DNA from: Oscillospiraceae bacterium | GTDB lineage: Bacteria; Bacillota; Clostridia; Oscillospirales; Ruminococcaceae | Reading direction: 5' to 3' | DNA: 40,945 bases | Assembly (NCBI GenBank): GCA_018434245.1 | Contig: JAHDPQ010000050.1 | Coordinates: forward strand, 1 to 40,945 | Part shown: piece after piece, positions 17,913 through 25,384 of the stretch | Layout: each line of letters starts with the position of its first letter | Position numbering within the stretch: the first letter of the stretch is position 1 | Program-made: the position numbers and the translations under genes | Notes under the pieces: model-generated | The model's input: the letters and a program-made list of their open reading frames with translations, nothing else | Databases searched by the model: none | Told to the model about the DNA's origin: nothing

Positions 17913-18725
17913 TCACCTCTCCAAATCTCTCTTTTTCGGCGGGAAATCACGCTGAAAATCTCGTTCCTGATTCACGCGTCGGTACAGGTCCCGCACGGCG
18001 TCCGTGCGGCGGTCATAATAGTGGCCCCATTCGCAGTTCTTATTGTCCCGGCTGCTCTGCCATGTGACAAAGGGCTGGACAGCACGCGGGTTCTCCGCCA
18101 GCACAAATGCCTTGTTGCCAATCGGAACGCTGACCGTAACGGTATAGCCGGATATGGAGTTTCGCTCCGAAACGGGAAGCGTGCCCGGTTCTAGAAATCG
18201 CGGCACGGGTACAAAACCGAAGGAGTCCACATAATGGGCGGTGGCAGCTCCATCCTTTAAGATGACCACCACATCGCTCACCGATATGGACCGCATCTTG
18301 CGCCCGAAGGGGCGCTCGCCAGCGTTGTGCAGCGCAAACAGGTGCTCCAGGGATTGGCCTGGCGCAAGCATTCCGGCGTATGCACGCGTGTAATCCAATG
18401 GCTGAAAGGCGTTCTGCGCTTCCTCAAAAGAGCGGAACGCGTAGTCCGTTTGGCGCGTACTGCGTATCTGGTGGATTTCGTACATGCCGATATCCTCCGG
18501 GCGCTGATCGCTTGGCGCGAACACCACGCCCTTTTCCGCCTGTTCCTGGGCAAAGGTGCCGCTCTCATAAATACAGCCGCCGATATTCGTTTCGGCGGCG
18601 CTTACATATTTGCACGGATAGGTAGTTCGTTGTCCGTCAAAGGAAATGACGTGGATACAGCTATCGGCGGGTATGCGAAACAGCTCACGCCTATACGCAT
18701 CACTAAAAATAATCTCTTTTGCCAT
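17913..18725 (-). CDS. YodL domain-containing protein
   Basis: 270 aa; AAGGAGAG 7 nt before the ATG. Residues about 80-185 form a YodL-type domain: MYEIHQIRSTRQTDYAFRS, YAGMLAPGQSLEHLFALHN, then RSISVSDVVVILKDG and AHYVDSFGFVPVPRF. The N-terminal 60 residues (ELFRIPADSCIHVIS) look like a separate small beta domain. YodL domains accompany large helicase genes in conjugative elements and are thought to be accessory or anti-defence modules; their activity is not known. The gene starts 3 nt after its upstream neighbour and ends 5 nt before the next. It ends KRDLER. Confidence 0.8.
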   Translation of the reverse strand: MAKEIIFSDAYRRELFRIPADSCIHVISFDGQRTTYPCKYVSAAETNIGGCIYESGTFAQEQAEKGVVFAPSDQRPEDIGMYEIHQIRSTRQTDYAFRSFEEAQNAFQPLDYTRAYAGMLAPGQSLEHLFALHNAGERPFGRKMRSISVSDVVVILKDGAATAHYVDSFGFVPVPRFLEPGTLPVSERNSISGYTVTVSVPIGNKAFVLAENPRAVQPFVTWQSSRDNKNCEWGHYYDRRTDAVRDLYRRVNQERDFQRDFPPKKRDLER

Positions 18726-18728
18726 GGT

Positions 18729-19331
18729 TCATCTCTCCTTATCATTGTTTTTCTCAGGCGTTTGCTTTTCGGCCTGTAATGCGGCAAGGCGTTCCTGTGC
18801 CCACTCGGGGATATGTTCCGGTTTGACCTCGCCCTGAATATCACGCCGTTCCCATCGGGTATGCTTGCCAGAATAAAGATTGGTGCAGAACACGGCGCTG
18901 CCGCGCGAATTCGCGTGTGACCCAAAGCCGCCTGTCACCAGCACAAGCTGCCGATCTGCCGTCTGATATTCGCTTCTCAGCACTCCGGCGCGTACCGCCA
19001 CAACCTTACCCTCGATATTCTGGCTCAGGTCGTTGGGGTAACACTGTTCAGCGGTAATGGGAGCCATGGGTACGGTCACAGCGGCGCGTTCCTTTTCCAC
19101 CTTTTCAATCTGCGCCGAAAGGCCGTCTACAAATATCCGCATGGCTTTCAGATAGTCGCCGGTTTCATCCCCGATGTATCGCTCAAACAGCTCATTTTTA
19201 TCGCACCAGCCCGCAAAAAATCGGGTGGGTGCGGCTATATCCGGGTTTTCGCCAAACACGATTTCCTTATCGCCAATGTGGATCGCATACAGGATTTCAT
19301 ATGCACCTGCCATCCGCTTTTCATCGTTCAT
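18729..19331 (-). CDS. ICE accessory protein of unknown function (200 aa)
   Basis: The ATG at 19331 has GAGGAG about 7 nt upstream and overlaps the wHTH gene by 11 nt. The first half is a conserved-looking domain (EILYAIHIGDKEIVFGENPD, then KNELFERYIGDE). The second half contains AEQCYPNDLSQNIEGKVVAV, RSEYQTADRQLVLVTGGFG and SRGSAVFCTNLYSG. This two-part architecture is frequent in gut ICE accessory operons next to YodL genes. No function is known to me. It ends NDKER. Confidence 0.75.
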   Translation of the reverse strand: MNDEKRMAGAYEILYAIHIGDKEIVFGENPDIAAPTRFFAGWCDKNELFERYIGDETGDYLKAMRIFVDGLSAQIEKVEKERAAVTVPMAPITAEQCYPNDLSQNIEGKVVAVRAGVLRSEYQTADRQLVLVTGGFGSHANSRGSAVFCTNLYSGKHTRWERRDIQGEVKPEHIPEWAQERLAALQAEKQTPEKNNDKER

Positions 19332-19662
19332 CTTTTTTCTCCTCGCTTTCTCGCATCATCAGCGAACCAAACTGCGTAAAGGCATACCATGAGGTGCGGT
19401 CAAATGGGCTTTCGCCAAATTCACCGCGCACAATGACGCCTTGCTTCACCAAACGCTCCAGCGCCCGGCGTACCATATTCTTTGTCAGGTACGGCATGAT
19501 GGCCGTGAACATCATCTGGCTGGAGCACATCCATGTCTTGCCCTCGAAAGAACATCTTCCGGCACTCTCATTTGCCCAAATCTCATCCCAAATGTATTTC
19601 GCCACCAGCGCCGCATGTATGCCATAACGCCGTGCAAGGCTTGGGTTGAGCAAGTGATACAT
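19321..19662 (-). CDS. Winged-helix (replisome-organizer-like) protein
   Basis: 113 aa; AAGGAGG about 8 nt before the ATG. The sequence MYHLLNPSLARRYGIHAALV, then MPYLTKNMVRRALERLVKQG and a final beta-hairpin (SWYAFTQFG), matches the winged-helix fold found in phage replisome organizers and ICE replication or regulation proteins. It probably binds DNA. It heads the accessory operon that runs to the giant gene and could be its regulator. No promoter is obvious between it and the terminator at 19,694-19,722. It ends EEKKDER. Confidence 0.75.
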   Translation of the reverse strand: MYHLLNPSLARRYGIHAALVAKYIWDEIWANESAGRCSFEGKTWMCSSQMMFTAIMPYLTKNMVRRALERLVKQGVIVRGEFGESPFDRTSWYAFTQFGSLMMRESEEKKDER

Positions 19663-19693
19663 GACGCAATCCTCCTTTTCGTTTCGATATGTA

Positions 19694-19722
19694 GAAAGGG
19701 CAGCTTCATATAGGCCGCCCTA
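19694..19722 (-). terminator. Terminator between the pilus locus and the accessory operon
   Basis: On the - strand AGGGCGGC and GCTGCCCT form an 8-bp stem with one G-U pair, followed by TTTCT. It ends the pseudopilin-adhesin-peptidase unit. Confidence 0.6.
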
Positions 19723-19736
19723 TGGGAATCGCCGGG

Positions 19737-19826
19737 CTATTTGTTTTTCTTGCGCAAACGCAGCCATATTGCCGCGCCCACGATAAACGCCACCAGAGCA
19801 ATTCCCAAAATCGCTTTGAGTTCCAT
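19737..19826 (-). CDS. 29-aa single-pass membrane peptide
   Basis: The ATG at 19826 follows AAAAGGAGG by 8 nt. The peptide starts MELKAILGIALVAFIVG and consists of one hydrophobic segment followed by a basic tail (RLRKKNK). It lies 16 nt after the prepilin peptidase gene and before a terminator, so it belongs to the pilus transcription unit. It has no prepilin cleavage motif. It could be a small accessory of the pilus machine or a membrane-active peptide; neither is supported beyond position and composition. Confidence 0.6.
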   Translation of the reverse strand: MELKAILGIALVAFIVGAAIWLRLRKKNK

Positions 19827-19842
19827 CGACGTAACCTCCTTT

Positions 19843-20301
19843 TCAGAGCAATATGAAAGCATACAGATATCCGACTATCACGGCGGTCCCCGCGCCAAAG
19901 GCCAGTACGGGTGCAAATGGAATAGCATGCCTGAGTGTTCCATTTTTTCGCAGGGAATGGATCATGCAGACAATGAGCATTGGCAGCATAAGGGCAAAGG
20001 ATATCAGGGTGCCCGCCAGCCCGAGATACAGCCCGATGCCCATGAGGAGCTTCACATCGCCAGCACCTATGCCGCCTTTTAGCCAGACGATGAAAAACGG
20101 GATAGCCAGCGCCAGCCCTGCCGGATAGGGCCACCATACGCTGCCGGATAGTCCGACCAGCACCGTATGCACCAGCCCCAGGCTCATCAACAGGACAACG
20201 GCTGTGTTGGGTACGGTGTGCGTGTGGATGTCTGTGTACGCGCACCATATAAGCAGGGCAATAAAAAAAGCATCCGTCAGGATGCGCAAGGCAATATCCA
20301 T
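19843..20301 (-). CDS. Prepilin peptidase, A24 family (TadV/CpaA-type)
   Basis: 152 aa from the ATG at 20301, whose spacing to AGAGGT is 7 nt; the ATG at 20307 overlaps the upstream stop and sits only 2 nt from that site. The protein is strongly hydrophobic, with about five membrane segments. The two aspartates of A24 peptidases are present in CAYTDIHTHTVPN (D24) and GGIGAGDVKLL (D82, GxGD motif). It cleaves the leader of pilins at the inner face of the membrane. It is short, lacking the N-methyltransferase domain, as expected for Tad systems. It directly follows the CARDB protein gene. Confidence 0.92.
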   Translation of the reverse strand: MDIALRILTDAFFIALLIWCAYTDIHTHTVPNTAVVLLMSLGLVHTVLVGLSGSVWWPYPAGLALAIPFFIVWLKGGIGAGDVKLLMGIGLYLGLAGTLISFALMLPMLIVCMIHSLRKNGTLRHAIPFAPVLAFGAGTAVIVGYLYAFILL

Positions 20302-20306
20302 ATTCA

Positions 20307-23207
20307 TTACCTCTTGACCGTCGTGATCCGGTCGTACATATCGCCCTCAATGGTCAACGTATCGGTCTTGTGCTCAAATAATTGTCCGATGGGACTCCAT
20401 GCGTAAAACGCTTGCGCCCACGCGACGTACTCCCCATCAGGAAACCATAGAGGGGTATAGTGCAACCGGCTTCCCGTCACCGAATACGGATTTACAGACA
20501 GTTGCCATGTGGCGGCCATGTTTCCCGCTGTTCCCGTCTGGACTTGCAGGTCGTCCCGAACATTCTGCCATGCGCTTAACTGCCCATATGCCGATTCTGG
20601 ATACCGTACCCATATCATTTGCACACCAACCAGCTTTTCTGGATGGTCGTAGTTGGTGGTCAGTGTCGTGGTGCATTGAACGGAAAACCCGAAGCCGGAT
20701 TCCATCTGCCGGGGCTTATCTGCATACGCGATACGGCTGTCCGGCAGTATCCGGAATGTGGTGGTCAGGCGGGCATAGTAGGTCTTGGTGACATAGTTGC
20801 CGCTTTGCAGCCTAACCTCCTGCCATGTGTGATAGGTGGAGGATGCGGGAACTGACAGGCTGCTCAGCCCATACGCTGTATACCGCTGTTCCATCGCAGT
20901 ATCGTCAGGATCGGCCACGGTGGAAGCAGGGACATTCATGACTTGAATATCTTTTGTCAGGACATTGTTGCTCTCATCCGTTTCACCCAGACTGCCGTCC
21001 GGGTCTGCGGTGATCTTCACAGTGTAGTTTCCGGCAGCCGGTACGGTGATGCGGAACACCGCCAGATTGTTGCCGTTACCGGGGATGGGAATGCTTTCCG
21101 TGGAGGCCACGCTGCCAATCGTCAATCGAATGGCGACGGACGGCACCGGTTGCGCTGTGTTGTTCCGTACCGTTGCCGACACCGTGACTTCCTTGCCCGC
21201 ATACCAGCCTGTAATCGTTGAATCCACGATCTCCACGTCGGGCCGCAGGGCTTTTATGGAAACTACGGCGGTGCGACTGTTATTACTCTCGTTGCTCTCC
21301 GCGATCCTGTTGTCTGGATCGGCATACGCCGTGACCGTGATGGACTGCGGACTTAAAGCTGTGGGCGCTGTAAACGTGAACGTCACTGTCCGGCTTGCGC
21401 CCACGCCAAGCGCGGAAAGGCTGGTTGAAAATGTCCCTATATTCGGTACAGTTAGCCGCACGGTCGTGGCTCCTGCGGACGTTGGCCCAATATTTTTCAC
21501 CGTGGCCGATACTGTGACTGTATCACCTGCTTCATACAACGATTTATCGCCGGCCAGTGCCGTTATGGTCAGATCAGGCAGAGACAGCACACTGAAGGCG
21601 GCGCTTCTTGTGTTGTTGCTCTCGTTACTCTCCGCAACAATGCCGGTGGAATCCGCCGTTGCCATAACGGTCACGGTTTTTGTAGATGTGAATGTCGGAG
21701 CGGTATAGGTAAAGGTCACGGTCGTCGTACCGCCTGCGGCCAGCGAGGAAACGTATTTTGTCTGTGTGGTTAAATCGAACGAGGACAACGCCACATAGAA
21801 TCCACCCGCCGCGCTTTCTCCCTGATTGCGCACTGTAGCCGAAATCGTGATCGTTTCGCCCGGCGTGTACTCGGTTTTGTTACTGGAAAGCGCGGATACG
21901 ATCAGGTCGGGTTGCTTCATTTTTAGCACCTTAAACGAGGCGCTTCTTGTATTGTTGCTTTCGTTGCTCTCTGCGATAGCGTCCGTGGAATCCGCCGTCG
22001 CTGTGATCGCGATTGTCTTGTCAGCGGCGTATTGTCCCGCCGTATAGGAAAAGGTAACATTGCTGGAGCTTCCGGCAGCCAATGCGGAAACGTATTTTGT
22101 CTGCGTGGACAAGTCGGCGGACGTAAGGGACACATAGAAACCACCTGCGCTGCGCAGCCCTTGATTCTTCACCGTTGCCGTTATGCTGACCGGACTGCCT
22201 GCTTCAAAGGTTGAAGCATTGGGTGTGAGCGCCGTCACTGTCAAATCGGCATATATCTGCGGCGTGTTTACAGCAGCCCACACGGTCTGCGCGTCATTGT
22301 ATATGGCGTTCTTGGCAACAATCACGCGCTGCAAACTACTTTTTGTTGGCGCGTAAGCAAACATGTTGCTGCGCGTCCGGTTGTCCCGACCCGTTGCAGA
22401 TATGGAAAAGCTCCGATTGGCATTTGCTTCGCTCATGGGGACCCATATCGTCAGCGTATCACCGGATTGCCCAGTGTAACCGGACACGCTGGAGCCGGAA
22501 GGAAGCCCGGAGGTGTTCAGAACGTACCCGCCGTTCATATTCGTTGTATAAACCCTGGCTGTTCCAACAAAATAGCCGCCGCTGATTGACATAGACGGCG
22601 CAGACAGGGAAATGCTGTGCGTCATCAAGCCTTGGGATCGCGCCTTTATCAGAAGCTCTATCGAGAATTGCAGCACGTCGGTGTACCCGGAATTCGCGCG
22701 GATTTTGCTGCCGATCTGTCCGCCCGCCGCGTAGCTGCGCAGTTGCGAATCGGAATACGCGCCAAGATTGGTGAAATTGTACTGTGCCGAATCTCCATTT
22801 TCGGAAAGCCAGAAACGCACCGCGTTTGCCGTGGCGTATCGCGCTTCCGTTGCTGTTAATCCACCCGTCGAATAAGGATAGCCGTTTTCAAAGATGATAC
22901 GCAGGCCGGTCTGAACACGCGCGGAGTACGTGCCCAGGATGTCCGAATCGTTGTAGGATGAGTTTGACGGGCTATCATTTTTGTGTTGTAAACAATAGGC
23001 CACCTGCTCGGGAGATGTGCCAACAATATAATGCTCCGGAGTTTTCAGGTCTTTCCAGCCCGACCCGCCGTTATAATCAAACATATTGGTCGTATTTCTT
23101 GTTCCGACGCTGACGGCGGCCAGCGCTGAGCTGGCAAAAAGGATCAGCGTGACCAGCAGAACGACGCCTGCCGCCACCGATATGAATATCTTCTTTTTTC
23201 GCTTCAT
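20307..23207 (-). CDS. Secreted CARDB-repeat protein, likely pilus-associated adhesin
   Basis: 966 aa from the ATG at 23207 (AGGGAGG 7 nt upstream). A basic start (MKRKKK) and long hydrophobic stretch form a signal peptide ending near ASSALA. Residues about 40-200 recall the thioester domain of Gram-positive adhesins (Cys72 in VAYCLQHK, aromatic helix AVRFWLSENG), but I do not see the partner glutamine. Four CARDB-type Ig-like repeats follow (about 321-427, 433-541, 543-652, 655-757), each ending in an ESNESNN-like motif. The last 200 residues are a unique beta-rich domain. No LPxTG or C-terminal anchor is present, so it is secreted or held by the pilus. It lies between pseudopilins and the prepilin peptidase. 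Confidence 0.85.
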   Translation of the reverse strand: MKRKKKIFISVAAGVVLLVTLILFASSALAAVSVGTRNTTNMFDYNGGSGWKDLKTPEHYIVGTSPEQVAYCLQHKNDSPSNSSYNDSDILGTYSARVQTGLRIIFENGYPYSTGGLTATEARYATANAVRFWLSENGDSAQYNFTNLGAYSDSQLRSYAAGGQIGSKIRANSGYTDVLQFSIELLIKARSQGLMTHSISLSAPSMSISGGYFVGTARVYTTNMNGGYVLNTSGLPSGSSVSGYTGQSGDTLTIWVPMSEANANRSFSISATGRDNRTRSNMFAYAPTKSSLQRVIVAKNAIYNDAQTVWAAVNTPQIYADLTVTALTPNASTFEAGSPVSITATVKNQGLRSAGGFYVSLTSADLSTQTKYVSALAAGSSSNVTFSYTAGQYAADKTIAITATADSTDAIAESNESNNTRSASFKVLKMKQPDLIVSALSSNKTEYTPGETITISATVRNQGESAAGGFYVALSSFDLTTQTKYVSSLAAGGTTTVTFTYTAPTFTSTKTVTVMATADSTGIVAESNESNNTRSAAFSVLSLPDLTITALAGDKSLYEAGDTVTVSATVKNIGPTSAGATTVRLTVPNIGTFSTSLSALGVGASRTVTFTFTAPTALSPQSITVTAYADPDNRIAESNESNNSRTAVVSIKALRPDVEIVDSTITGWYAGKEVTVSATVRNNTAQPVPSVAIRLTIGSVASTESIPIPGNGNNLAVFRITVPAAGNYTVKITADPDGSLGETDESNNVLTKDIQVMNVPASTVADPDDTAMEQRYTAYGLSSLSVPASSTYHTWQEVRLQSGNYVTKTYYARLTTTFRILPDSRIAYADKPRQMESGFGFSVQCTTTLTTNYDHPEKLVGVQMIWVRYPESAYGQLSAWQNVRDDLQVQTGTAGNMAATWQLSVNPYSVTGSRLHYTPLWFPDGEYVAWAQAFYAWSPIGQLFEHKTDTLTIEGDMYDRITTVKR

Positions 23208-23221
23208 AAGCGGCCTCCCTT

Positions 23222-23686
23222 CTAATCGATATATAGCACTGACGAGAGCACCGTCATGGGGATGCGGATTTCCGTAACGCTGCTCATCGCCCACGGCGCT
23301 GGCATGACAAACGTCGCGTCGAGCCGCAGTGTTTTCTCCTGCACCGAAAGCTGCGCGCCCTCAAGTGCGTAGGCCAGCTTTTCGCCGTTATATTTCACCC
23401 AGCGTCCGTCCTCACGCGCCCATCCTGCGTCCGCCAGATTTTCCTCCAGCAGCGATTGGGCGGCATCTGCCGGAACATTCAGTTGCAGATCACGCACATT
23501 GGTGTTGAGCAGCCCCGCGTCCACCGTCACAAAAGCCGCACGTTCCAGTTCGGTTTCACAAGTCTGGTATTTGGCGTACACGGTGGTGCCCGTGTATACA
23601 ACAAAAGACAGCGTAAAGAGAATGAGAATGAGGAACAGCGTCCACAGAATCGCGCTCCCGCGCGTGTCTTGAAAAAAGTGTCTCAT
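23222..23686 (-). CDS. TadE/TadF-like pseudopilin
   Basis: 154 aa; its ATG overlaps the stop of the upstream DUF4320 gene (TAATG). The N-terminus (FFQDTRGSAILWTLFLILIL) is a short basic leader, a Gly-Ser and a long hydrophobic helix, the layout of TadE-type minor pilins. The rest is a soluble domain with strands and no known motif. It probably caps or initiates the pilus. It is translationally coupled to the DUF4320 protein and followed 14 nt later by the CARDB gene. Confidence 0.75.
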   Translation of the reverse strand: MRHFFQDTRGSAILWTLFLILILFTLSFVVYTGTTVYAKYQTCETELERAAFVTVDAGLLNTNVRDLQLNVPADAAQSLLEENLADAGWAREDGRWVKYNGEKLAYALEGAQLSVQEKTLRLDATFVMPAPWAMSSVTEIRIPMTVLSSVLYID

Positions 23687-24111
23687 TATTTGAAATACAC
23701 CTCCGAAATGCCACGCGCGGAAGCGGTAATTTGCACATTGATGGCCAGCGGGTTACCCAGCGCGGGACGAAAGATGACAATGGGCACTGTTTTCGTTACG
23801 GTGATGGTAAACTGCGTTTTAAGCTGGATGGTTTTTTCTGCCGCATCATGCCATTGTGTCTCTATTTCAACGGTGTCGGGCGTGATAAAATCCCCGTTTT
23901 CCGTGACGGATTGCAGCGTCTCATCGTCTGCTTTGCCGTACAACTCCACGGTCCGCGCCATGTACTTGGCGGTCTGGTTTAAGCTTTGCTGCGCGGTAAA
24001 TATCGGGAACAGCGCCATAAGAGAGGCCATGAGCGTAAACAGGATGAGCATGGCGATTGCCACATCGATGTAGCCCTCGCCAGTCTGGTCGCGGATAAAT
24101 TTACGTTTCAT
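23686..24111 (-). CDS. DUF4320 family pseudopilin
   Basis: 141 aa. The leader and helix read RDQTGEGYIDVAIAMLILF, resembling a prepilin with a Gly before a hydrophobic helix; the EG-(Y/F)-(I/L)-DVA stretch is shared with the 67-aa pilin upstream. The soluble part resembles DUF4320, a family of pilin-like proteins encoded next to TadB and TadC genes in Firmicutes elements. It follows the pilin terminator by about 17 nt and is coupled to the TadE-like gene. Confidence 0.8.
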   Translation of the reverse strand: MKRKFIRDQTGEGYIDVAIAMLILFTLMASLMALFPIFTAQQSLNQTAKYMARTVELYGKADDETLQSVTENGDFITPDTVEIETQWHDAAEKTIQLKTQFTITVTKTVPIVIFRPALGNPLAINVQITASARGISEVYFK

Positions 24112-24127
24112 ACCGATTCCTTTCCAA

Positions 24128-24158
24128 TGAAAAAGGGGCTACCGTGCGGCAGCCCCTC
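24128..24158 (-). terminator. Terminator after the pilin gene
   Basis: On the - strand AGGGGCT and AGCCCCT form a perfect 7-bp stem followed by TTTTT (24129-24133). It comes 20 nt after the pilin stop and would make the pilin transcript more abundant than the downstream pseudopilin transcript. Confidence 0.8.
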
Positions 24159-24177
24159 ATCATCTGTGATTTGCCGT

Positions 24178-24381
24178 TTACGGCAGTACGTTGATGCCGG
24201 TCAACTCGCCGCTGATCTTCTCGATGAGGTTGGTGAACAGATTTGGCACCGCAGCATTGAGAATGATGAGGACCGCTGCGCCGATGACCACGACAATCAA
24301 AATTTTGAAGGCTACGTCCAAAAAGCCCTCGGCTTTCTTCTCGGAAACAAAGCGGCGGATGGTGTTCTTGACTTTCAGCAT
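24178..24381 (-). CDS. Flp-like major pilin (DUF6133-type, 67 aa)
   Basis: The start at 24381 follows AAAAGGAG by 8 nt. A basic leader ends in KKAEG, then FLDVAFKILIVVVIGAAVL is the hydrophobic assembly helix, and a short polar tail follows. Size, single helix and position between tadC and the pseudopilins make it the major pilin. The processing site is probably after Gly18; the classical Glu at +5 is absent and an Asp stands at +3. It is bracketed by its own promoter (24431-24460) and terminator (24128-24158), so it is transcribed separately. Confidence 0.8.
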   Translation of the reverse strand: MLKVKNTIRRFVSEKKAEGFLDVAFKILIVVVIGAAVLIILNAAVPNLFTNLIEKISGELTGINVLP

Positions 24382-24430
24382 GATGATTTCTCCTTTTCCA
24401 TAGTTAATTTTGAAGAGATGGGGATGGGTG

Positions 24431-24460
24431 TATATAAAATCCGTCTATGTTCGGCGGCAA
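24431..24460 (-). promoter_or_regulatory. Probable promoter of the pilin gene
   Basis: On the - strand TTGCCG (24455-24460) and TATATA (24431-24436) are 18 bp apart, 50 nt upstream of the pilin start. The only space for a promoter between the TadC terminator and the pilin gene is here. Confidence 0.45.
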
Positions 24461-24463
24461 TAA

Positions 24464-24494
24464 AAAACAGCCCTCCCTTCGGCTGCCGAAACAA
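24464..24494 (-). terminator. Terminator after tadC
   Basis: On the - strand a CAGCC...GGCTG stem is followed by TTTTTT (24465-24470), shortly after the TadC stop at 24509. It closes the cpaB-to-tadC operon. Confidence 0.65.
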
Positions 24495-24508
24495 ACGGAC
24501 GGATGAGC

Positions 24509-25384
24509 TTAGAAGCCCGCAGCTTGTAGATTGCCTATGATAAGCAGGATGAGCGGCACCATGAACATGATGATCATAAGCATTGTCAGAATGAACGAGG
24601 CGATCTTGATGCGTCCGGGTCGCTTTTCCATCAATCGGCGCAACGCTTCGCGCTCCTTCGTGCGCATGTCCTGTTCCAGAACGACCAAGCTGGTATGCTG
24701 ATCGACGCCCTGGTACACGCCGCACAGCACCGCGCACAGCGTAGAAAAGGATGGTAGGCCCAGCCGCGCGTCCATATTTCGCAGCGCCGCTTCATGGTTG
24801 CCAATCTGCATATCGGTGATAAGCCGATCAAGCTCTACACCCAGCGCCTTGCCAGCAACCTTCCTATATTTTTCAAAGAAGGTAAGCATGTCGCGGTTGT
24901 CCTGCAAGGTGTAGTTCATGGTTTCGACGAGGCGCGGCAACTCCGCTTCAATTTCCCGATTTTGCGCTTCCACACGCTTACGGATGGTTTGCATCCACTG
25001 GAAGTAGGCAAGAACGGCTGCGGCGGCGGTCAACAGGGCCAGCCAAGGAACGCCAAGGGGAACAAACAACAGGCCGATGAGAGCCAACAGCAGAGATTTT
25101 GTCATGGCCGCTCCCACATATTCTTGCGGCGTCTCGCTCATATGGAGCCGCGCGAAGTCTGCTGCCAGCCGTTTTTGCCGATATTCGCTCATGGGAAAGA
25201 GCTTGGCAATCAGCACGGCCAGCGGCGATAACGCGGCCTGCAAGCGTTCGGAAATGTCCCGTTTGCCGTGAATGCTACGGACCGCTTCCGCACTTTTTCC
25301 TGAAGGGAAGCAAAGTATCGCCTGCGCCATGCGGTATAATCCAAAGGCCAGCAACAGGCCGGGAATGAGGTAAAGTAGCATCAT
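24509..25384 (-). CDS. TadC-like type II secretion F-domain membrane protein
   Basis: 291 aa with hydrophobic segments near the N-terminus, residues about 95-130 (two), and 260-285. The cytoplasmic stretch between them (EIEAELPRLVETMNYTLQDN, then ALRNMDARLGLPSFSTLCAV) is a T2SSF domain. TadC pairs with TadB in the membrane platform that couples the TadA ATPase to pilin assembly. It overlaps tadB by 4 nt. A terminator follows. Confidence 0.85.
   Translation of the reverse strand: MMLLYLIPGLLLAFGLYRMAQAILCFPSGKSAEAVRSIHGKRDISERLQAALSPLAVLIAKLFPMSEYRQKRLAADFARLHMSETPQEYVGAAMTKSLLLALIGLLFVPLGVPWLALLTAAAAVLAYFQWMQTIRKRVEAQNREIEAELPRLVETMNYTLQDNRDMLTFFEKYRKVAGKALGVELDRLITDMQIGNHEAALRNMDARLGLPSFSTLCAVLCGVYQGVDQHTSLVVLEQDMRTKEREALRRLMEKRPGRIKIASFILTMLMIIMFMVPLILLIIGNLQAAGF

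Noticed and set aside
20960-22260. DNA tandem repeats
   Set aside because: The recurring segments encode the CARDB repeats of one protein and have diverged at DNA level; there is no separate repeat element or CRISPR array.
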